A stretch of 64,000 bases of DNA from Azolla caroliniana (taxonomy: Eukaryota > Polypodiophyta): positions 17,050,001 to 17,114,000 of the forward strand of contig JBHGNT010000013.1 in the NCBI GenBank assembly GCA_043228905.1. The letters run 5' to 3'. The position numbers were made by a program, and so were the translations under genes. The notes under the pieces were generated by a model that worked only from the letters and a program-made list of their open reading frames with translations, made no database searches and was not told the origin of the DNA. Shown piece after piece: positions 10,735 through 21,994 of the stretch; the first letter of the stretch is position 1, and each line of letters begins with the position of its first letter.

Positions 10735-12147
10735 ATGCATCGCCCAAGTGTAGACACCAAGTATAACAAGTCATATAAGAGGCTTTGTGTGGTGGATGAG
10801 GAAGGGGGCGAGGACGAAGACGTGGACGTGGCGGTGTCCAAGAATGGAGGGATGTCCGCGGCGGGGGCCAAAACCACGACGAAGCCGGTTTCAAATGTGC
10901 ATGACCCTGTCCATAGATTGGCCATGGCGCGGCACGAGTTCGGTGAGCACGGGGGTGTGAACATGTCGATCGAGGCATCGGCCACATTCACAGTGATGGA
11001 GCCTGAGACGCTCGGGAAGCTCTTCACGGGCGAGCTGGGGCCGGACATGGACTTTTACATATATAGCCGACACTTCAACCCAACGGTGCTCAATCTGGGC
11101 CGACAGATCGCGGCCATCGAAGGGACGGAGGCCGCGTATTGTACGTCGAGCGGCATGTCGGCCATCGCGTGCGTGTTGCTCCAGCTATGCGGCCACGGGG
11201 ACCACATCGTGGCATCGAACCGGCTCTACGGGGGAACCTATGCGCTCCTCGGACACTTCTTGCCGCGTGCATGCGGGATCACGACAACCTTCGTAGACAC
11301 GGACTGCGGCACCCCCGATGAGGTGGCGGAGAGGGTGAGGATGGCGATCGCCTCGGCCCCTACGAAGATCCTCTACCTTGAATCCGTGTCGAACCCGACA
11401 TTGTGTGTCGCGGACATCCCACGCCTCTCGGCTATTGCGCATGGTCACCCCGGTGGTCGTCATGTCACCGTCGTGGTCGACAACACTTTTGCACCCATGG
11501 TCTTGTCGCCCATCCGCCTCGGTGCCGATGTCGTGGTCCACAGCGTCACCAAGTACATGAGCGGGTGCGCCGACATACTCGCCGGGGCCGTGTGCGGCCC
11601 CGCTTCGCTCATTGATGACATGATGGGCCTTCAACAAGGCGCGCTCATGCTTCTCGGCCCCACGATGAACCCCAAAGTCGCATTCGAGCTGTCCGAGAGG
11701 CTCCCCCACCTCGCACTCCGCATGAAGGAGCACTGTCGCAGGGCGATGACTTATGCCACGAGGCTACGAGGCCTCGGATTGAATGTGATCTACCCCGGGC
11801 TCCATGACCACCCGCAACACGAGCTTTTAAAGAGTCTCGCGAACCCGGGGTATGGCTTTGGTGGCATTTTGGGCCTTGATTTGTGCACCAAGGAGAAAGC
11901 CAACAAGTTGATCCATTATCTGCAAAACAATGTCCAGTTCGGGTTTATAGCCGTAAGCCTGGGCTACTACGAGACACTTATGTCTTGTCCAGGTTCGAGC
12001 ACTAGTAGTGAGATGAATGAGGAAGAGCAAGAGAAATCTGGCATTTCCCCGGGTCTTATTCGAATGTCTATCGGATATTCAGGTACTCTAGAACAACGAT
12101 GGAACCAATTACTTGACGCCCTTATCACCCTCAAGCTTGTCCATTAG
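10735..12147 (+). CDS. MGL: Methionine gamma-lyase (PLP-dependent, plant type)
   Basis: The enzyme cleaves L-methionine to methanethiol, 2-oxobutyrate and ammonia. In plants it is cytosolic and links methionine breakdown to isoleucine synthesis. The 470-aa product has the Cys/Met-metabolism PLP fold: HEFGEHGGVNMSIEAS near the N end, YSRHFNPT with Tyr110 and Arg112, the SSGM phosphate loop at 138-141, Tyr165 in LYGG, Asp249 in VVDNTF, and the PLP-binding lysine at 273 in HSVTKYMSG. The C-terminal GFIAVSLGYYETLMSC segment and the SPGLIRMSIGYSGTLEQ segment are typical of plant MGL. Plant homologues are about 440 aa; the extra length is an acidic, low-complexity N end. The gene has no introns and is much richer in GC than its flanks. 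The frame stays open upstream but has no ATG before 10735. Confidence 0.95.
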   Translation: MHRPSVDTKYNKSYKRLCVVDEEGGEDEDVDVAVSKNGGMSAAGAKTTTKPVSNVHDPVHRLAMARHEFGEHGGVNMSIEASATFTVMEPETLGKLFTGELGPDMDFYIYSRHFNPTVLNLGRQIAAIEGTEAAYCTSSGMSAIACVLLQLCGHGDHIVASNRLYGGTYALLGHFLPRACGITTTFVDTDCGTPDEVAERVRMAIASAPTKILYLESVSNPTLCVADIPRLSAIAHGHPGGRHVTVVVDNTFAPMVLSPIRLGADVVVHSVTKYMSGCADILAGAVCGPASLIDDMMGLQQGALMLLGPTMNPKVAFELSERLPHLALRMKEHCRRAMTYATRLRGLGLNVIYPGLHDHPQHELLKSLANPGYGFGGILGLDLCTKEKANKLIHYLQNNVQFGFIAVSLGYYETLMSCPGSSTSSEMNEEEQEKSGISPGLIRMSIGYSGTLEQRWNQLLDALITLKLVH

Positions 12148-12871
12148 GTAAAACACCATGATGAGAACATAATGTTCATATATCACTAATTTCCCCCTCT
12201 GTTCTCCACGTGATTATCATTATTTAACAATTATGTACATATGGCATATTTCTTGCATGACACTATAAAATTGTTGTATATTGTTTGTTGCATGTTTTAT
12301 TTGTTGTCTTCTCAGCCCCTATAATGAGTTCGATGGAAGGTGTAGCTCTAATGTATATGTGTATAGCAATAACTGCAATTGCTAATTGTTACATTATGCA
12401 CCTGTTACTTTGGCCTTATTATCATTGCAACATAATCTCAAAATGGTCTTTGTTAACTACATCTCGCACAATTACTCCTTTAAATTGATTCAAATGGTAG
12501 CATGCCATAAAATGATGTATTTTATCTAGAGGTTTCTTCACATTGTAACACAATTGATACAAGAACAACCCCAACGAAAAATGATGGAAGGTATTTTTCA
12601 ATACAACTACATATATTAGGCATTATATCCTTGGTATAATATTAACATGAAAATAATATAATTTCGTGTTTTGGTTCAGAAAGGATCCATCCAATGCTAG
12701 TCTCGAACTACAAGAGTAGGACCTTATCTTATGAGGCCAATGTCCTTGTAAATATATTCAGTTCCGAAAATTACGTTATTTTTTAAGTTGATTTTAGTTT
12801 GTCTTTTTATGCAGCCACATAAAAAACCATGTTGAATGAAACTCTCATTGTTTGTGTAGTTTATTAGAAAC
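12148..12871. other. Short spacer between two convergent genes
   Basis: This AT-rich stretch should contain the 3' untranslated regions of the methionine gamma-lyase (from the left) and of the acyl-activating enzyme (from the right). I see no further gene. The 724-bp gap is small enough for the two transcripts to overlap at their ends. Confidence 0.6.
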
Positions 12872-15800
12872 TTATAATCTGCTTCTTTTGTTTTGTGCTT
12901 CAATAACACGTGATCTTAAGTCTTTTCTGAGCACTTTATTGGTTGCTGTACGTGGGAGTTCAGAAGCAATGATCACAGAGCTTACCTATAAGATACAGAA
13001 TCAAAAGCTTAGAAAATGTGGAAAAAACTTTTTTTTACTGATGTACAAAATAGGTTACATTGGAATTGAGAGGCTATGTATGTCTATGATCACTATCATT
13101 GAACTGTTTTGTTACCTTGAAAAGAGGATTGAGCTGAGATTGCAATCCTTTTGTAAACTCCGAAGATAAGTTCAGCTTTTCAGCATCACCATTATCAAGG
13201 ACAGCGAAGATCACTAATTCATCTGGTCCACCACCATATGGTGGAACTGCAACAGCAGCTGTCTCAATGATATGGTTATTCACTTGATTGCAAACCCTCT
13301 CAATCTCCACAGCACTAACCTGCACACACACATACACAAAGCTAGATGTCTTTTTTGGGGTCAGGGAAACGAAATTAAACAGACTCATTGATCTCTTACT
13401 TAAACTAGATCATTGTGAATGATACTACATCAATCCATTAACCATTTTCTGACTTTAACATTTGAACTTGTCCTTGTAACTACACATCAGTGTATATATT
13501 TATTCTATCTGGAGTATTCTATGGGTACACATGCAGAACGATGAATTGGGGTGCCCAATTCATCTTATTCACACAACCCTAATCATTTATTTCTTCAGTT
13601 ATCATGCTGATTTCGGCAGGTGCACTGGTGGTTCTATTCGCCCAAAAAACCATGAAATAAAATTTAGGAATGAGAAACCTTAATGCCTCCAAGATTCATA
13701 GTATCATCAGCTCGACCATGTGATTTATAAAATCCACCAACAGTTCGTTCAAAAACATCCCCATGTCTCCTCAATATCTATACACAGAAACACAGTTTTA
13801 ATTCCCCATGTCAGCTCAGTGCTTTGTTATTAGAAATCAAAGAACTGTTTTTCTAACCAGTAAATTTTGTTTGTACACGTACCACTCCTTCATGGATAGG
13901 CATCCCACTATAATATATCTTGTTGTGATCCGCATTTAGCAATTTATGTGATGCTCCTAGCATTGGCTTCAAGGCAATCTCTCCAATACATGGTTCCTCA
14001 TCAGCCTTGTTGGAGGAAAAATAAGCTTAAAAAAATATACCCTCTCTCTCAAACCTTCAAAAAGAATCATTCAGTATTTGATTTCCTAGTTTCATTGATA
14101 TCTGCATCGAAACTATAATTATTGCGACATGTCTGTATTAATTATCGTGATTAAAACCTTCATTTTCCATAACATCTGCATTTGCTTGTTCAAGATTCAG
14201 GAATGTGTTTTCTAAATTTCTATGTGGCCAAGTCATGAATTTGTTGTAAATCTGGCTATTACTGAACCCCGATACTCAAGAAAATTGTCTACTGAGACAA
14301 TAATCATCGAAATAGAAATAAATGGAAGAAGGTGGAAATTTTACATATGGTTGTCCTTGTTCATTGAGGATAACAAAAGAAGTTGTCATGCTGGGGGTGC
14401 TGAAGTGAGCAAAAGCTTGTGGCTGCAAGGATGATCCCAGAAGAAAGGCTGATGCAAGCTCAGTCCCCCCACATGCTTCTAGTATTGGTTTATATGATGC
14501 CCGAGCACTAAGCCATAAGTCATCATCAACACTGGATGCTTCACCTGTAGAGCAGAAGGTTCTAAACCCACATGAAAAGAAGGAATATCATCATTCTTGT
14601 ACGATAACCATTTATATGCATATGTGTGGTAGTCTCAGTAAATGAAAACAATACTTCAGTTACTGAAATCTATCAATGAACAATACACCCTAGGAAACAT
14701 ATTAATATTCAGTCTTGAGCATAAAAAAAACTGACACAAAATACTCCATATTGAGAACTTATCACCTTATTGTTGACCAATCAAGCCCATCCATGCAGCT
14801 ACTTTTCCTCCAAGTCTTCACAATCGTTGGCACGGTACCTAATATCGTAACTTGTGCATCCTGATAAAGGGAACACCATGATCAATCAAGACAAATCAAT
14901 GAATCTGTTACTCTAATCCTAGTTCCATCAATCTAATGGCTGCTGTCTGGGTTTAAGATTTAGGATTCAGCATGCCTGTACAAATTCCCCAAATCCTCGA
15001 TGCAGTGGTGACCCATTATAAAGACCAATTGTTGCTCCATTAAGAAAGCTTGCATACAGCACCATTGGCCCAACCATCCATCCGAGGTTTGTCGGCCAAA
15101 CAAACACATCACCAACTTTGACATCCATGTGTGCCCACGACTCTGCTCCTAGCCTTATAGGCTCTAGATGTGAATAAGGTATGGCCTTTGGTTCCCCTTC
15201 ATAAAGTGCAAAGGCTGATTTAATTCCAAACTTTATTCAAAAAACATCCTATCACAATAACTGCTATAACAATCACCTGAAGTTCCTGATGAAAACAAGA
15301 TGTTTGTATGTGATTCTATCTGCTGTGGCACAGCCTCATATTTAAACGATCTAATAAAAAACCATCCTACTCTCAGCATATTCTATGATATTACAATGTA
15401 TCTCAGACAACTCCATAGACGAATTATAATGCAGATTAACATTTTCCTGCACACAAATTATGAAGCAGATTCCCTTTCCTATACCATTGTGTAACAGGCA
15501 AATAGGATCTTGTATCAAATGTATGAAACAGACCCAGAAAACATCTCGCAGATTTGCAAAACAAAATAAAAAATGTCAATTTGTTTTAGGAAAGATTGAA
15601 TACCCAATTGATAACAAACTTAGTGGAGCAAAATGCTTGCATGCAGCCATGAAAAAACGTCATAAATAAACCATAGATTGAATTACACCAATCGAGTAAC
15701 CCACACGACAAGATTGCTTGAAGACATCAGCCTGCAGAGACTACAATTTTTTGGCTCCTTTGTATGCATAAAGAAGACAGAGCTGTGGGAAACCACTCGC

Positions 15801-18359
15801 AATAAATGTGGAGTAACAAAGTGAAAATGCATAACTTTGTCAACCCCATACAGAAAATAAACACATGGAGGTTCAATTGCAAGCATCCACAAAAGGTACT
15901 CCAATACCCGAGAAAGCCCATCACTCAGCATAGTGCCCTTTGAAAACTCCAGTCCAGCTTATCATACTCCTCAAGATCCAAAAGCGAAGTCGAAAAAAGA
16001 TTATGGGAAACATGGGCATTATAAAATGAGTGGTGGCCCTGATACATGTGAATCATATGCTGTATTCATAATCTTAAGACATTGTAACAAGGTTGGCGAT
16101 GCCCCTTTAGTACTATAATGATGTTTTTCAAGAAACAAAATCAGACCAGGAGTGTGCATTTTACAGATATTGACTCACATATCCAGTACGAAACAAGCAA
16201 TGAGTCTTTAATCAATTGCTAGTATATTAACCACATTAAAATTATCATATTCAGAATTTATTAACATAAAACCATCATGCAAACCACATGAAAAAATTAT
16301 GCTAGAGAGGTCATGAAAAGTAGATGTACCCAGATTCATTTCCTGCCAAATTTAAAAAAGTTCTCCATGAGATATCGCCACCCCTGAGTGTCATCGTGAG
16401 ACTGTTTTCATTTGCAGGCAAAACAATAGCCATAGGAGACTGGGCTTCAAGTACTCGGCTATAAGAGGAAATTTGTGAATGGGTATTTTCATTTTATTGC
16501 TGGAAAATAACCCAAAAAAACATTTCTTAGCATAAAAAAAATGATCCTTTTATTTTTATACCTGTAGAGTGGAATCGTTTTCCCACCTCTGAAAATGACA
16601 TCCTAGAAAATAAATATAAAAGAAGCCAATGTCATATGTTACCAGACATGTTTTATTACCTTATCAAACAGTGTATAGAAACAAATTTCCATATTACCTG
16701 AGTGAAGATAGCTTTGGCATTTGATACTCGTAGGCGCATAGCTATCTCTGGAGGAGCAAAGCTGTCAGCAATACTGGCTACAACATAGCCAGCCAAAATG
16801 ATTGCCAAATATATAATAACACTGTTACAGTGCATTGGCATGGCTATTGCAAAAACATCTCCCTTCTGAAATCCTAGTGTATCAAGTGCTGTAGCGACCC
16901 GACTACACATGCAATCGATTCAATTAGAAGAAACTTGATATGACTTTATGAATTGAAACAGTCTTTTGTCCAATGAGATGGAAAAGTGAAATAATGAGAT
17001 TATTATTAACTTGACAATTGTACGGAGTTCCCCATAGGTCATGCTATATAAGGATGTCTGGCCTTCATTCCTCCATATGATTGCTCTACTCAAATCTGTC
17101 TTCCCTCTGCTTGGCTTGGGCAAGAGACAGCATTCTGCAGCATTTATAACTGCTTCTGGAAGCCACGTGCCACCTGGCCGTAATTTGTTGGGAGCACGAA
17201 ATACACACTCATATGGAGCATGAAAATGAACGCTGATCTCATTGAGCACAAGAGGCCAATAAACCTGTAAAGCAGAAAGAGACTATTAATCCATCAAAAT
17301 ACATTAGCATATGCGTGCACACTTTTTTTTCGTTTTTCGTCATGCCAATAAATAATATCTGGAAATGAAACTCTTGTCCAGACAATGAATAAGAACATGA
17401 TAAGTGTTAAAAGCTCCTAAAAGATTAGCACTGAAGAAAGAGGATATGCAACGTCGAGAGCATGAATGGACACAGATCAAGTGTTAACAAAATCTTAATT
17501 TTAGTAAAACCAGAACTTCACATCATCTGAAGTATCTAATACGACATTCAATGTGCATAGCTATCAAGCATTCAGAGATCAAGAAGAACCTATGTCCCTC
17601 AGAAGAATTTGTGCCTAACACATGAAAGAATGAACTGATATAAGAAAACCAGGCAAGAAATAGAGCAAACCAAAAAACTCACTTCCGGATGGTCCGCTGA
17701 GAATTTAAGAAAAGCATTGAAGCTCTCAATAGGATTACTGTAGGATATACCTAACAGCTCTTTACCCTTGGCCTCCATCAGCTTACCCAGATTCGTTTCA
17801 TTTGCTATCTCCCTGATCCATGACAGCAATGAATTCAATCCCAAAAGGTCAGATTAGTTTGCATGCTTTTTTTGTGGGGGGGGGGAATCAAATACACATC
17901 CCTGGATGAAGCATTCTCATATTTCGAGTTCAATGTACAAATCTCTCTTTTAAAACCATTACCAAAGCAAAGAGGAGGGGATCCATTCTAAATTTCTATC
18001 CAAGTATCTAATTTTGCCATCACTTGGGAAAGGTATAGGGGAGAGGTAACTTACATGGTAGGAATCCAAGCAAGAGGAGGGCCCATGTTCTTGGCATCCC
18101 AATTCTTGTAGATGGAGCAATACATCAGCCTGTGGAGAGAGTGAGGATGAGTAGGTTTGAGGAGCTCCGTAGAGACCCTGCTCCATATCGAAGGGGGGGA
18201 GGTGCCGCTCCGCGAGACGGCTTCCGCGAGGCCTTCGGCGAAAGCATGGGCTTCCGATGGTGAGATGCCAGCAGAAAGGAGGTGATGGGGGGTGAGCTGG
18301 TGGAGTGAAGGGTACTGTTGGTCTGCTTCAGAGGGGTGAGGGGTGAGGGGTGAGGCCAT
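12872..18359 (-). CDS. Acyl-activating enzyme 17/18-like, peroxisomal; 14 exons
   Basis: An adenylate-forming acyl-CoA synthetase-like enzyme that activates carboxylic acids for peroxisomal metabolism; the substrate is unknown. Exons from the ATG: 18359-18055, 17812-17683, 17264-17011, 16902-16698, 16602-16562, 16458-16330, 15350-15277, 15196-14976, 14860-14766, 14561-14345, 14005-13883, 13777-13679, 13319-13116, 12985-12872. Phases agree at every junction and the total is 2211 nt, 736 aa, close to the 720-730 aa I recall for this family. Visible motifs are the AMP-binding loop SSGTSGEPK (375-383), ACGGTE (514-519), [14 protein letters not shown] (618-631) and the C-terminal lysine 716 in PRTATNK. 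The last residues are SRL, a type 1 peroxisomal signal. Twelve introns are GT-AG. The intron after exon 8 (14975-14861) starts with GC, and that choice preserves the FVQDAQV reading conserved in the family. Confidence 0.92.
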
Positions 18360-18571
18360 TGCAAAGAGTTTGGGTTTGAGTCGCGAAACCGGTACACAAA
18401 AAACCTGTTTGTGTGTCAGGGGACTCCAAAAGAAAAAGAAAAGAAAAGACTGAATGAAGAAGAAGAAGAAAGAGCACGTATTGATGATACATATATCGCA
18501 TAAAAACGTGATAAATGTGTTCGTGCAAAGCATTCAAACGTTTGAATACGTTTGATTAAAACGAACGCGTT

Positions 18572-18670
18572 TGAAAAGAAGAAAAAGAAGAAGAAGAAGA
18601 AGGAAAAACGCGTGCTCCTTTGAACTTTCTTCTTCTTCTTCTTCTTCTTCTTCTTCTTCTTCTTCTTTTC
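18572..18670. repeat. Inverted GAA and TTC tracts upstream of the acyl-activating enzyme
   Basis: A GAA-rich run (18572-18604) is followed 22 bp later by a TTC run of about 44 bp (18627-18670). The two are complementary and could fold into a hairpin, or form triplex DNA. They lie about 210-310 bp before the start codon of the gene on the minus strand. Confidence 0.85.
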
Positions 18671-18717
18671 TTTCATTTTTTTCACTTTTTATTATATCAT
18701 TTTTTTTCATAGATTGA

Positions 18718-19010
18718 TTGTCATGCTTCTGCTGTCTAATGTTCTTGGGTTCAATTCTCGATTTTCTCGTATCAATGTCTCTTTTGTCTTGTTTTTTGGT
18801 TCTTTATTAATAGAAATTAGCTCAACCTAGTTGTAAAGTTGTCTTGCTACTATTATTGCCTATGTCTTGGGGTTCAATTCCCAATTTTCTCATATCCTCT
18901 CATTAGTGTCGTGTCCGTGGCAAAAATTTATGTTGAAGTGTCATGTTCCTTTTTTTCTTTCTTTCTTTGTTATTAGGAATTAGCTCACCCTACTGGTAAA
19001 TTGTTTTTTT
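18718..19010 (+). repeat. tRNA-derived SINE-like repeats (RNA polymerase III boxes)
   Basis: The central unit has an A-box-like TAGCTCAACCTAG at 18818-18830 and a perfect B box GGTTCAATTCC at 18871-18881, at tRNA-like spacing. A partial copy to the left has GGTTCAATTCT at 18748-18758. A partial copy to the right has TAGCTCACCCTACTGG at 18981-18996. No anticodon stem or acceptor stem can be drawn, so these are not tRNA genes. They look like two or three tandem or nested copies of a tRNA-derived SINE. Confidence 0.5.
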
Positions 19011-19985
19011 TTTCCCAAAAAAAAAACTACTTCCATTAGTTAAGGCAATGTACAAGGGATAATTTACAACTCATATCTTACAAGCCCTCTTGCATGTCAA
19101 AAGAAAATAATATGTGTAGATGAAACAACAAAAGAACAACTCCAAAACACCACAACATTCGATGTGCATAGCATTACCCGAACGCATACTCTACAAAACA
19201 GAATTCAGCATTCTAATGGCAATTTGTTATGCTACTAGTGCCCTATGTCATGTTTTCTTCATATTCTCGAATATACATTTTATGGGTTTTTGAACGTTTG
19301 ATTATAATTTATACATGACATATTTTGATTCAATCTCTACAGTTCATACTCTTCTTTTTTTTGTAAACTTCTAAAGTGAGGAGGGTAGAGATGTCTTGAT
19401 TCTTAAGAAGCATCCCCCAAAGGTATGCATCTAAAGATTCTAAATTTGATTCTTTGTGGCATCAAACTTTCCAACCTTCGAGCTCCCTCCCTCTAGAGTC
19501 GTGTAGTCCCCTTAGGGGCTTCTTGTGTGTAATGAGCCAATCGTTGATGTGTGCGACAACATGGCAATCGTCTTCAAGTGATTAAGCTCCCATGTCATCT
19601 AAACCATTTCCCTTTCATCAAATATTGATTAATGTACTACTAGTCTTCTTCTCTTATGCATGGTTTTGCTTAACTCCAAGCGAACCTTGTTGACTCTTCC
19701 TAAGTTTATTGTTCTTAACACATTGTAGAAGAACTTATCACTCAGATACCACGAGTTGGAGTTAGACAACCTAAAGTTTAGCCTAATCTCTACACCACAA
19801 GTACAAAAAAAGTCAATCAATGGTAAGATTAGGCTAATGATGTACAATGTATGGCAAATTTTTGTTTCACAATGTTAGGTATGGTAGCCTCACTATTAAC
19901 ATTGGACGCAAACCACAAAGAAAACGTTTCTCTCATCCGGTTGGGTAATTCGCATCAAAAAATGTTTCAAAAGATGAGGCGTGGA
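19011..19985. other. AT-rich stretch with no recognisable feature
   Basis: I see no open frame with domain similarity and no clear repeat apart from short A/T runs. It may contain decayed upstream parts of the LINE relic that follows, but I cannot support that from motifs. Confidence 0.5.
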
Positions 19986-20600
19986 AGATCTCTTAGAGTT
20001 TTCAAGTGATGCTCGGAAATATGTAGTTATTGAGGATAGATTAATGGAACCCCTAAGGAAGAAGTGGAAAGATGTTGAAAGGACAAATTTAGAATATTAC
20101 ATTGCAAACATCAATATTGAATGTTAGGTTCAATATAAGGCAAGAAGGCATATTGATTGTATGCAACCTTACCTCATTACTAACATGAGTATTAACTCTC
20201 ATAGAGCCCGAATACTCCTTCACAGTTGATCACACAACCTAGGTATTGAAATTGCTTTATGGCATCAAAATTGGACAAATTTAAAGGCACGTAAGGTATG
20301 CAAGGAAGGGCTAGTCCAAGGATTAATATCACTTGCTTTTACATGCATATAGTGCAATTCGTGAAAGCTATGATGATATGTTAAGAGGGACCGATGACTT
20401 GAATGTCATATTAAAGAGAACACCTAAAAGGTTGAGCCCATGTGTGTGTGCCTTATTCACACATCGAGACTTGGTGCTTTGAAGTATGAATATCCCTTCT
20501 TAGGAAGAAGACACGCATCGAGAAAACTTTTGTACTTAGGTCCCATGGGTCAATATTAGCCTCCATCTATCTATATATCAAACTATCTATCTCCAGACTC
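19986..20600 (+). pseudogene. Decayed LINE reverse transcriptase 3' end (relic copy 1)
   Basis: Broken frames spell out the end of a non-LTR reverse transcriptase: a SHNLGIEIALWH-like segment near 20226, KVCKEGLV, then AIRESYDDMLR, VILKRTPKR and FTHRDLVL followed by a stop near 20479. This is the C-terminal Cys/His knuckle region of EN-RT type LINEs. Several stops and small indels break it. Its 3' flank ends in CTAT tetranucleotide repeats near 20560-20600, as does relic copy 2, which suggests a tetranucleotide tail. Confidence 0.6.
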
Positions 20601-21480
20601 CCCCCACAAAGATGACAAGCATAAAAAAGATCAAACCTTTGTGGAGCGTTTACACTAGGATGGTTCAATTAACCTCTTTTCCCTTGTGTCTCATAAATGG
20701 AAAGAAACCTTAGAATATAAATAATAGTGCCACTTTACACTCACTTTTGTGAGTGGTGTAAATAATAGTGCATTTGTGTAAAATTTAAAGGCGTACTGTG
20801 TACATGTATCTTTGGTTAAAATGTCCACCAAACTCAAAGTCACATATATACATGAGACTATATATGAATACATATGAAAGAATCTCCCTTAATATGGGGG
20901 TTGGAATTGGGAACAAAATGAACAAAGACAATGATATTCTCTCAAACATTCTTAACTCTTCTACATCTATCAAATTTGAAAATTAGTAGTGTGATAAGGT
21001 ACCAGTAAATCTATAAAAGCACTATATCAATCATTATATACCAAAAAGAAGTCCCATGATACTAGGAAAATGGGCCAACATAATATAGTGTTATATTCGT
21101 CAACAATAATCATCCAATGTTTTAGTATCCATCATGTACCACATCTCTCACATATCATGAGCTATGTTACTTGGTAGGTGTGGTTAATAGTAAAGGTGCC
21201 TCCATCCTTTAAAGGAAATAAGAAAAAATGAAAATGACTAATGGATATTACTATTTTAATTTCTATGTTTACTTTCAACTATCCTTTGCTAAAACAGCAC
21301 TGAATAAAACTTTGTTAAGTCACATCAGTCACATCATTGATGTCAATTATTAGCAAAGTGAAATGTGTGCAAATAAATACGAGTAAATTGAGAAGGAGAG
21401 AAAAATAAAGAAAGTAATAGAGCATGCATGGAATCCGTGAAGGTATGAAACAATAAAAATCAACACATCAAATCAATGAG
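20601..21480. other. AT-rich stretch with no recognisable gene
   Basis: Only short open frames occur and none resembles a known domain. Nothing structural stands out to me. Confidence 0.5.
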
Positions 21481-21603
21481 AGAGAGTCTGTGTGTGTAGG
21501 CTGGTGAGTGGGTGTGAGAGAGCTTTCTTAGTATCTAGAAATGAACCGAAATACCCTAATGTTTACAAAATTCCCAAAATACCCATTATATTTCCAAAAT
21601 CGC

Positions 21604-21609
21604 TCTCTT

Positions 21610-21651
<42 letters not shown>

Positions 21652-21739
21652 CATAATATTAATATGTATGTATGTAGCTTGAGATTCTAATAATAGGATT
21701 GTATTCAACCTTACCACATTATTAGCTTCAGTATTAGAA

Positions 21740-21770
<31 letters not shown>

Positions 21771-21858
21771 GTATATATATATATATACATAATATGTATG
21801 TATGTATATTGATTGATTATATTCAACCTTACCACATTATTAGCTTGAGTATTAGAAT
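21604..21858. repeat. Tandem duplication carrying CT/TA microsatellites
   Basis: Two adjacent units of roughly 125-140 bp each begin with a CT tract that passes into a TA tract. Each then continues with TATGTATGTAT, ATTCAACCTTACCACATTAT and AGCTTSAGTATTAGAAT. The second unit runs into LINE relic copy 2. The downstream part resembles sequence inside relic copy 1, so the duplicated unit is probably LINE-derived. Confidence 0.6.
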
Positions 21859-21994
21859 ATTAAATTGCAAACATCTGTCCTGAATGTTTGGTTCTATATA
21901 AGGCAAACATTCGATCACACAACCTAGGTATTGCAGTTGCATTATGGCTCAAAATCAACCAAATGTAAATGCATGTAAGGTATGCAAGGAACGG
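21846..21994 (+). pseudogene. LINE relic copy 2, part before the Gypsy-A insertion
   Basis: The sequence matches relic copy 1 (for example CGATCACACAACCTAGGTAT and the KVCKER reading). It stops exactly where the Gypsy-A LTR begins. The frame resumes at 45868 with LVEDEYHLL, so the target before insertion read KVCKERLVEDEY. ACGG is present on both sides of the insertion as a short target duplication. Confidence 0.7.

Noticed and set aside
14977-14982. GT donor 6 nt upstream of the GC donor in the acyl-activating enzyme
   Set aside because: It is in frame but would delete two residues conserved in the family, so I prefer the GC donor.
18818-18881. Possible tRNA gene
   Set aside because: A and B boxes are present, but no acceptor or anticodon stem can be formed; a SINE is more likely.
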